Below the pieces are notes generated by a model. It saw only the letters and a program-made list of their open reading frames with translations, was not told where the DNA came from and searched no databases. Source: Sophora flavescens (Eukaryota > Streptophyta > Magnoliopsida > Fabales > Fabaceae). From it: a stretch of 64,000 nt of DNA. The stretch is from contig CM061063.1 of assembly GCA_030762895.1 (NCBI GenBank), positions 99,656,210-99,720,209 on the forward strand. Direction: 5' to 3'. Positions 57,420 to 64,000 of this stretch are shown piece by piece; position 1 is the stretch's first letter; every line of letters begins with the position of its first letter. Made by a program: the position numbers and the translations under genes.

Positions 57420-58867
57420 TGAAGTTGACACAGGGAAACGCAAGAAGGGGGGTTGAATTGTGTTTCTTAACAGTTTTTTGAAAAAGCATTTTCTCAAACA
57501 CTTTTACGAGTAGATCAAAATAAACAACACACAAATAGGAAAATGTTTTTGAAGAGTTAACAAACTCAGATTCAAAACCCCACAATTAGAATAACCAAAA
57601 ACTGTAAAATATAAGGATTAGAAGAATCACACAAGTATATTATCCTCTTTCACTCTCTTCCAACCAAGAGCTACGCCCAGTCCCTTATACCTGAAGGTTT
57701 TATCCACTATTCTCCAAATAGGTTACAAGTATTCAACACCTCTTTAGGCTACAAGTATTCTTTCTCTATCAAGCCTCTTCAGGCTCTAACTCTAACAAAG
57801 AGATTAACTGATTTGATCTAAGAACTCACCATGTGTGAGGATTTGAAAGTTTAAGATCAACAATGATTACAATTTCAACAGAGTTTTTGCACTATGATAT
57901 CAGAGCTTGTATAACTTTTTTTTGTTGAAGTTCTTCAAGTATTTATGTAGTTGAAGTGCTTCTCTGTCTAGATCTTCTTCAACAGTCTTCAAATTGTATC
58001 CGTTTAGATATAGCATTAAATGCTTGGATCCGTTGAGACTAATAACTTGATATGCTTCTTGGAGAAGTGTTTTTGATTATCAGAGGAATGCGTAAAGTAG
58101 AGCCGTCACTTCTCTGTTGTACCAAAGATTGCTTTCTGACTTTCTATCTTTGTACTTGACTTAACTTGATCTTTACAACAATGTAGTTGACAGAGTACAA
58201 AGGTTTATGATGTCGATGGTACGAAGTTCTTTTATCCAAGAGATAAAGATTTTAAACAATAGAAGCAGCAAGGGTAAAAAGACATAAATTCTTTGAATTA
58301 AATAAGCAATCATTTGAAATAAATACACTTAAGCTTAGACGGGTTCACGTATTAAAACTAGTGGACGCGCAGGTATTTGGACGTGCAAGATTAACTTATC
58401 AGCGAGACGGGCTCGTCTACTGATAATACGTCTACAGATTTTTCGCTTAGTTCCGAGAGTTGGACGTGCTATACTTAAGAGCTCGTCTACTGACGTGGCA
58501 TCTAGCGAGACTACTCCGTCTATCAAGTCTTTGGACTTGTTACATTTCATTTTCTCGTCTACTTGATTTTTCTTTAGACTTAGTAACACGTCTACTTTAG
58601 TTAATTTTAAGACCTCGTCTAACACAAAGTTAATAGTCTCAAAATTTTTCCAAGAGTTGTAGGCTCGTCTAGAGGATTGAAATAGAATCTGATAAATTCC
58701 ATACTTTAAATTTTAAGTTCCTCTGACTCGTATTAATCAAACAGTCCCTACATACTTATAACAAATACGTTAGATCTTTAACAACACTTTGCCATACAAA
58801 TTTAACATTTTTGCTAACATCAAAACTTAAGAGATTATTTTAATCCAAAACCACTTTGTTTCTAACA
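57420..58867 (-). repeat. Sirevirus 5' LTR
   Basis: Partner of 29224-30664, with TGTTAG...CTTCA ends on the minus strand. It carries the same TAGACGAG-rich part at about 58340-58680. Substitutions relative to the other LTR are spread evenly. Confidence 0.9.
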
Positions 58868-59062
58868 TATAGTATTGAAAGAAATATTAACAAAAGAATT
58901 TAATATCTCATTAGAAGTATTAAACTATATCAAAGGATTAGGTTATTTTTCAAATGCATACATTATTTATAAAAGATTATAGGCAATACCTTTGAACTAG
59001 ACCTTGAACATAAATTTTGCCTTTAAGGCCCTAGAATTCCTAGAGACGACCCTGGTGTTGGA

Positions 59063-60301
59063 CTTGCATTTTCATTATCAGTAAAATATGTTATTTCAAT
59101 TCATTGGTTCAAAATCATTTAAAAAGAGGGTAATAAAATTCAACTCTGCTCATTAAATTAAGAAGGAAAAACAAAGTTATTCTTGCATAGCAGATGTGGT
59201 GGGAAAATGTAGATTGGTCGTATTTTGTCACGAAGCTGAAATTGTGGGCTAGTTTTCAAGGTTAGCATCATTGTACGATTGGAATTATTGGGGATTCCAC
59301 GAACAAGAAGAAGAAGAAGACAGCTCTACTCAAAATAGCTCTCCACATCTGCCATGTGCCAACATGTCACAGGTGGTGGGGGCAAGCCGTTTGATCATCC
59401 GTTTTCTGATTTGAGTTACGTTTCTCTGAAGAATTTACTCACTATTTCTACTATGTTTCTTAGATCATCTGGCAGCTAGAGCTAGTCCTCTGTCAAATCT
59501 CAGTGAGTCGGTTGTTGTATAAGCCTGCACTTGTTGCAACCATAAAATCTCTACTTGCAGTACCACAGTGATTGTTTAGAAACGGCAATTAATAGTGAGA
59601 CTTGATAAATTCCCACCATTTTGTTTTTCGACTACAATCGGTGATAGACCAATCATTTGGTTAGGGTCACACATTTAAAGGAATTTAAATATTTTTTCTT
59701 CATAATATATACTGATTGAGAAATCGAATTTATGATCATATATTTAAAGAATTCAAACCTCTTGCACACCTTATAAGCATCGAAGCGAGATATTATCACG
59801 TTAATTAGTCAAACCATATGTCAAAGTAAATTGATTATTGATAAGTTAGAAGTCATACTTGACAGTAACTTTTTATATTTGAATTTAATAATCCACATTT
59901 CAAATCCACCAGGTACGTATTATAAAAGTAACAGGAAGTGCCACATGGTACATCTTGATTTGATAGGAAGACTGAGTGCCACCAGGTACATCTTCCACTA
60001 AAATAGGAGACTTATTGCTAAATACAATTTTATTCCTAAGCAACCGATCACAATACTGAGTTCCACATGACCTGCCAAACTGAATTAATCCCTCTTCCTT
60101 TGACATAGTCAGCATGTTGTAATTAATGTCCTTTAACATCAAGAGGAAGAACAATTTGAACACCAATCCAAGAATAAAAATTCCCTGACATGCAAGAATG
60201 AGGTGCTGATTGAATCTAATCAATACATTTCTAATACACAATATTGAAAGATGTCTCAAAATCAGTAAAGTGAAATTTTCAGTAGGATAATCGATTATAA
60301 T
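59063..60301. other. Intergenic, no supported gene
   Basis: AT-rich sequence with a GAAGAAGAAG tract at 59308. A 139-codon minus-strand frame (59900-60319) is hydrophobic and unlike known families, and it runs into the next LTR. The sequence just before 60302 contains ATAATCGATTAT, which also occurs just after the LTR at 63865. Confidence 0.4.
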
Positions 60302-61288
60302 GTTTGTATAATATCCCAAATTTTCAATATAATTCTTTTAATAAAATATAATTAAGACATTTAATATAAAGGATTTATTAGTATAGAATTTAGAAGAATT
60401 GGTTAGTAACTACAAAACAAATAAATAAATGTATGTATTGAAAATAGTGTAATGGCGGTACAACATACGGCCTGAGTTTTTTAAATAATAAATAAATAAT
60501 AATAGTAAGAAAAAAAATAAAATAATTATAAAACCTAAAAAATCATATGCGTTAGTCGGCTGTGCCTAAAGCCTATATATATAAACTTGGTCACTGCGCA
60601 TGGGTGGTTAGTAGCGCCCCACAGAGTGAGGATTAGAGGGGCCGTGCAGTGTTTGTGAGAGGTTTTGAAACACGTTTCTTTTTTTTGCCGGTGTATCCGT
60701 AACATTGAAGAGAAGAAAATCTTTTAGAGAAGCACCAACTTTTATCATACCTAATTTTTATGGCATTTGGAGGTCTACAAGAGGTGAGTAAAAACATCTT
60801 TGCTCACACTTTCATGGTACAAATAATTTTTGGACTCTTGATTCATGATTTGAGATTCTTAAAATATTTTGGGGTTTACATGAATTCTTAAAATATTTTC
60901 ATCTTGTTGACAAATTGATTTAGTAAATATGGTTTTCTTGAATTTACATAGAAATAGTAGTTTTGTTTTATTATTAATAGGCTGCTATGTGTCATTATTC
61001 TCGTCCAGTTTTATGCCCCTTATGCTACTATTCTGGACTTTTTCTATCGATGGTTAAACTGGCAACTAAACATAGGCGATTTCTATACCACTCTCATGTG
61101 TGCCAAAAGCCAAAGTTCACATGTTTTGAATTCATGATTTTCAACCTCCATTGCTATAGGCAGTAGTGTTAATTGGACAAAGTGAATTTATATGTAATTG
61201 GAATTAAAATCTTCTTCCCTGACTCACAGTATCATTTGGTTAAAGTGTTAATTATATTTCTTTTATTTGGACTTTAATTCACTGTTAC

Positions 61289-62674
61289 TGATAGTGTGAT
61301 TTTACATGATATTTTCTGTACACTTTTGCATGCATTTTTCATATAGATTAATCATTCTTTATTTGATTTTTGTTAGATTTTCCCTTGGAACGGGTGAAGC
61401 GGTTTCTTGGTGTTATTTTGTAGGAACTTAAGGAAAACTGTGCAGATTTGGCCATAATAAAGCTTGGATGAAATAGAGCCTGAAAATAGAAGAAATTGAG
61501 CCAAGCGAGCACTCGAGATTCGCCCGCGAGACCTGGATTCGCCTCGCGACCCGAAAGCCGATTGTGCCGAAAAATGCAAGCCTTTCTGGTTCGCCTCGCG
61601 AACCTTGTCTCGCCTCGCGAGTATGGAAACCAGAAGCCATCACGCCCAGGCCCTGATGCTCCTCACGGGCATATTGGAGAAGCACTTTACTGTTTCACGT
61701 CGCGAGCAACTCTCGCCTCGCGAGAGTTCAATTCCCTGAAGTTCAGATTTTTAATATTCGCCTCGCGAGAAGTCATTCGCCCCGCAAGCGAGCGCAGAAC
61801 TGATTAGTATAAGCTGCTGTTTTAGGGCAGAATTGAGGGAGTTCTTGGAGGGGGAAGCACTTGGAGGCTGCGGCTGGGCTAGGGTTCCAACCCTAGAAGA
61901 GAGCTGAGTTAAGGGGTTGCTGTGACGACAGTGGGTAGCTTCAATGGAGTTCTCCCTTTCTTCCTTTCTCTACTGCTTTTCTGGTTTGGCTTTCTCTGTA
62001 ATTATGAATAGCTAAATCCCGTTTGTTGGGATTAGATGTAACCAAATTGATTATGATGTATTTATCTTGACTGATTATTCTGTGTTCATACCTTCATATT
62101 AGTGATTAATTTTCTGTGCTTAATGCTTGTTGTGGCTAGCACCCCCATGACTTGATTTGTGTTTTAGTATGCAATTGGGAAATTCGTATTAGAACCGGAA
62201 TTGAATTAATCACCTAGTAACCCTTTCATCTAGGAATGGAGTTAGGTTTACTAGTAATCGCGTAATCCCTAATCCTAACAAATTCATTAATCTAGGCCAC
62301 CTAAGGAATTAGGGTCTATTAGTGGATTTAGGCTCTTGCCATCCGAGGAATCGGGGTTTGAGTAATTTAGTGGATTGATTTTAATATCTGAAGCATGAAT
62401 GGGAGGTAACTAGTCTTGATAGTACATGAGTTAGAGGTTTGGTGAAGTCTAGTCCCAACATATCCTTTCTGCACTCCAAGTGTTTGTTAAAAGTCCCCAA
62501 AAAGACAAAAAGATTTTATTTCTTTTCTTTTGTTTGTTTTGATTTCTTTTCATAGTCTAGATAGTTGCTGAACTTGTGAATTGATACTTGACATCCAATC
62601 CCCGTGGATACGATAACCGGTCTCACCACCGTATTACTTGCACGACTGGGTATACTTGCCCAGATTTGTCAACA
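61289..62674 (-). mobile_element. Solo LTR, Ty3/gypsy type, 1.4 kb
   Basis: On the minus strand it starts TGTTGACAAATC and ends CACTATCA. It is flanked by the 5-bp duplication GTTAC (61284-61288 and 62675-62679). The AATCCCCGTGGATACGATAAC block next to its start is typical of Tat/Athila-type plant LTRs. The part 61500-61790 is packed with CGCCTCGCGA(G/A) words. No interior is present. Confidence 0.85.
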
Positions 62675-62906
62675 GTTACTTAATTATATTATGGATCAAT
62701 TCCACCTTTAATTATTGTTAAGAAATATATTTGATTGGTATGAATTGTGATTGTTGTAACATTTTCTTTTATGTTATACGATGTTATAGTGATGCCTTGT
62801 CATGATATTAAGGTATTGAGATTGATGCTTGAGGTCATATGTCATGTCATGGGGTCATGATATTTGCCCAAAATATGTTTTTGAATTATTATTTGTGACT
62901 GTTAAG

Positions 62907-63186
62907 ATACCTCATTCTGGGAAGGGGATGACAGTTACCTCCTCATTAGAGGGGATGACAGATACCTCCTCATTAGAGGGGATGACAGATACCTCATCGT
63001 TAGAGGAGATGACAGATACCTCCTTTTGGAAAGGGGATGATAGATACCTCCTCGTTAGAGGGGAAGACATATACTCCTTCTGGGAAGGGGATGACAGATA
63101 CCTCCTCGTTAGAGGGGATGACAGATACCTCCTTCTGGGAAGGGGAATACCCATTAAAGATACCTCCTTTTCGGAAAGGGAAGGCA
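62907..63186. repeat. Hairpin minisatellite, ten units
   Basis: Same family as 43711-43910. Units of 26-28 bases again fold as CTCCTC-GTTA-GAGGGG or CTCCTTC-TGG-GAAGGGG. Further stem variants are CTCCTTT-TGG-AAAGGGG and CCTTT-TCGG-AAAGG. The penultimate 35-base unit variant and the last unit match those of the other array in position. Confidence 0.9.
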
Positions 63187-63865
63187 GTGGGACGTCATTG
63201 CATTTGTCATGAGATCATGGACTTAAAATTGGGTAAATCAATAAAAGAGACTTTGATACACATTGAGATTGTTTGTACATGAGAGATGTCCTTTATATGA
63301 TTTTATTCACGTTATGTGGAATGAATTATTTCTTTGATGGCGTTATGATTTATACAAGAATGTGATGAGATTAATATTTATTTTTAATTTATAAAGACAT
63401 TTTTGAGTTACAATATTCTGAAAGTTAGCGGGTACCATGGATGTTTTTCCAATTGCCGCGCCGGTTGAGACCAATACTATTTGCGAAAATATTTTTAGAA
63501 CTTGTTTTTATTCATTGGTATTATATCTCATTAAAAGTGTTGTTTTTAGAGCACGAGGACGATGCCATAGAGACTGAAGAGGCTTTAAGACTTAGTGAAT
63601 TTTCTTAGTTATTTTTCTAGCTTTATTAGTATTTTCTTGAATAAGGAGTCGTTTGTGGCTAGACATATTTATTTACTTATCGTTGGGTTTATTAGTGGAC
63701 GCCCGGTTCTGAGACAAATGAATTTATTTTTTAAGTATTTATTAACATTGCTATTTATTATTTATGAGGTATTTGTTTTAGACAATTTTCTTTTGTAAAC
63801 TTTTTATTTTGGCTATAATTTTATTATGTTTATTTTTGGTTACTATTATAACGAAGACCGTTATA

Positions 63866-64000
63866 GTCTGCATAATCGATTATGGGACTGGCAGAAGACT
63901 TGTAATCGATTAGCATAATCGATTACGTACATTTGCAGAAATATGGAACTCGGGCAGAGAAGGCATAATCAATTAGCATAATTGATTATGTGGTTTTTCA
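63866..64000. repeat. TAATCGATTA palindrome cluster at the window end
   Basis: At least five copies of (C)ATAATCGATTA(T/C) or AATCAATTAG / ATAATTGATTAT lie in 135 bases, spaced by 15-25 bases. The same palindrome occurs on the far side of the LTR at 60285-60296, so the cluster predates that insertion. It runs past the window edge. Confidence 0.75.

Larger units (their letters stand above)
29224..58867 (-). mobile_element. Sirevirus-type Ty1/copia retrotransposon with nested insertions
   Basis: Two LTRs of about 1.44 kb (29224-30664 and 57420-58867) flank a minus-strand interior and are bounded by the identical 5-bp duplication TATAG (29219-29223 and 58868-58872). On the minus strand the order is LTR, initiator-Met tRNA primer site, gag, protease-integrase, RT-RNase H, a second partial gag-pol, an envelope-like frame, polypurine tracts, LTR. 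This gag-pol-env-like order and the repeated polypurine tracts fit sireviruses (SIRE1-like). By eye about 16 differences lie in the first 200 aligned LTR bases, so the insertion is old. All genes are damaged. It contains three later insertions. Confidence 0.9.
25993..59054. mobile_element. Outer hAT-like element containing the nested elements
   Basis: The left end CAGCGCCGTG and the inverted right end CAGGGTCGTC both continue into GGCC(C)TA(A/G)GGCC-like sequence, and the termini resemble the CAGGG(C)CG ends of plant hAT elements. The flanks are GTGTTGGG (25985-25992) and GTGTTGGA (59055-59062), an 8-bp duplication with one mismatch. Everything between would be later insertions plus a small amount of original element sequence. 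No hAT transposase is visible. The assignment depends on short ends and is moderately certain. Confidence 0.5.
60307..63865 (+). mobile_element. Decayed long LTR, same family as 43120-44530
   Basis: It starts TATAATATCCC and ends AAGACCGTTATA, flanked by GTTTG (60302-60306) and GTCTG (63866-63870), a 5-bp duplication with one transition. The TG and CA ends have both become TA, as expected from C-to-T decay. The interior aligns with 43120-44530. It is non-coding and is interrupted by a solo LTR at 61289-62674; without that it is about 2.2 kb. Confidence 0.6.

Noticed and set aside
59900..60319. 139-codon minus-strand frame
   Set aside because: Low-complexity hydrophobic start, no recognised domain, no introns or regulatory context, and it overlaps the LTR boundary at 60307.
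62829..63212. Repetitive 127-codon frame over the minisatellite
   Set aside because: The open frame is a by-product of 27-base units (a multiple of three) and breaks where units are 28 bases. The related array at 43711 has no equivalent protein.

Overview
This window is nuclear DNA of a flowering plant. It holds an intron-containing plant fructokinase gene embedded in nested plant transposable elements (CACTA, Mutator-like, hAT, Helitron, Sirevirus-type Ty1/copia, Athila-type and Tekay-like Ty3/gypsy, and a Cassandra-type 5S module). A dicot, and most likely a legume, is suggested by the mix of repeat families, but that is inference. Nothing in it looks bacterial or organellar.

Layout. 1-1372: one end of a non-autonomous CACTA element. 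1708-2790: a non-autonomous hAT element with a perfect 8-bp target duplication. 3529-6050: exon-like debris, an old sirevirus LTR, a copia gag fragment and a duplicated repeat. 7281-8037: Helitron remnant. 8169-16875: a Mutator-like (Pack-MULE style) element with a 9-bp target duplication, interrupted by a 7.6-kb CACTA element (8815-16441) that encodes an almost complete TNP2 transposase and a broken Ulp1-like protease. 17555-20194: an AT-rich element with doubled terminal inverted repeats around a tandem array. 21289-24723: the only low-copy gene, a seven-exon fructokinase. From about 25993 to 59054 the sequence appears to be a single nest. An outer hAT-like element contains a minus-strand Helitron end and a minus-strand Sirevirus-type Ty1/copia element (29224-58867, TSD TATAG). 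The sirevirus is in turn broken by an Athila-like gag-only element (33424-40865, TSD ATCTT), a Helitron-ended composite insert (about 41334-44641) and a 4.4-kb solo LTR (49051-53426, TSD ATAAC). 60307-63865: a decayed long LTR holding a 1.4-kb solo LTR (61289-62674, TSD GTTAC). The last 135 bases are palindromic repeat DNA.

How the parts relate. The fructokinase reads as intact, with six GT-AG introns. The coding sequences elsewhere belong to transposons. Those of the sirevirus are damaged by stops, frameshifts, deletions and a tandem gag-pol duplication. The CACTA transposase and the Athila-like gag-protease have long open frames and are the best preserved. The most unusual structure is a minisatellite present in two related long LTRs. 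Its two unit types have different stem sequences but keep base pairing, so the array is a row of hairpins with compensatory changes. Similar palindrome-rich modules (CACGGCCGTGA, TCGCGA and TAATCGATTA cores) occur in other LTR-type sequences here.
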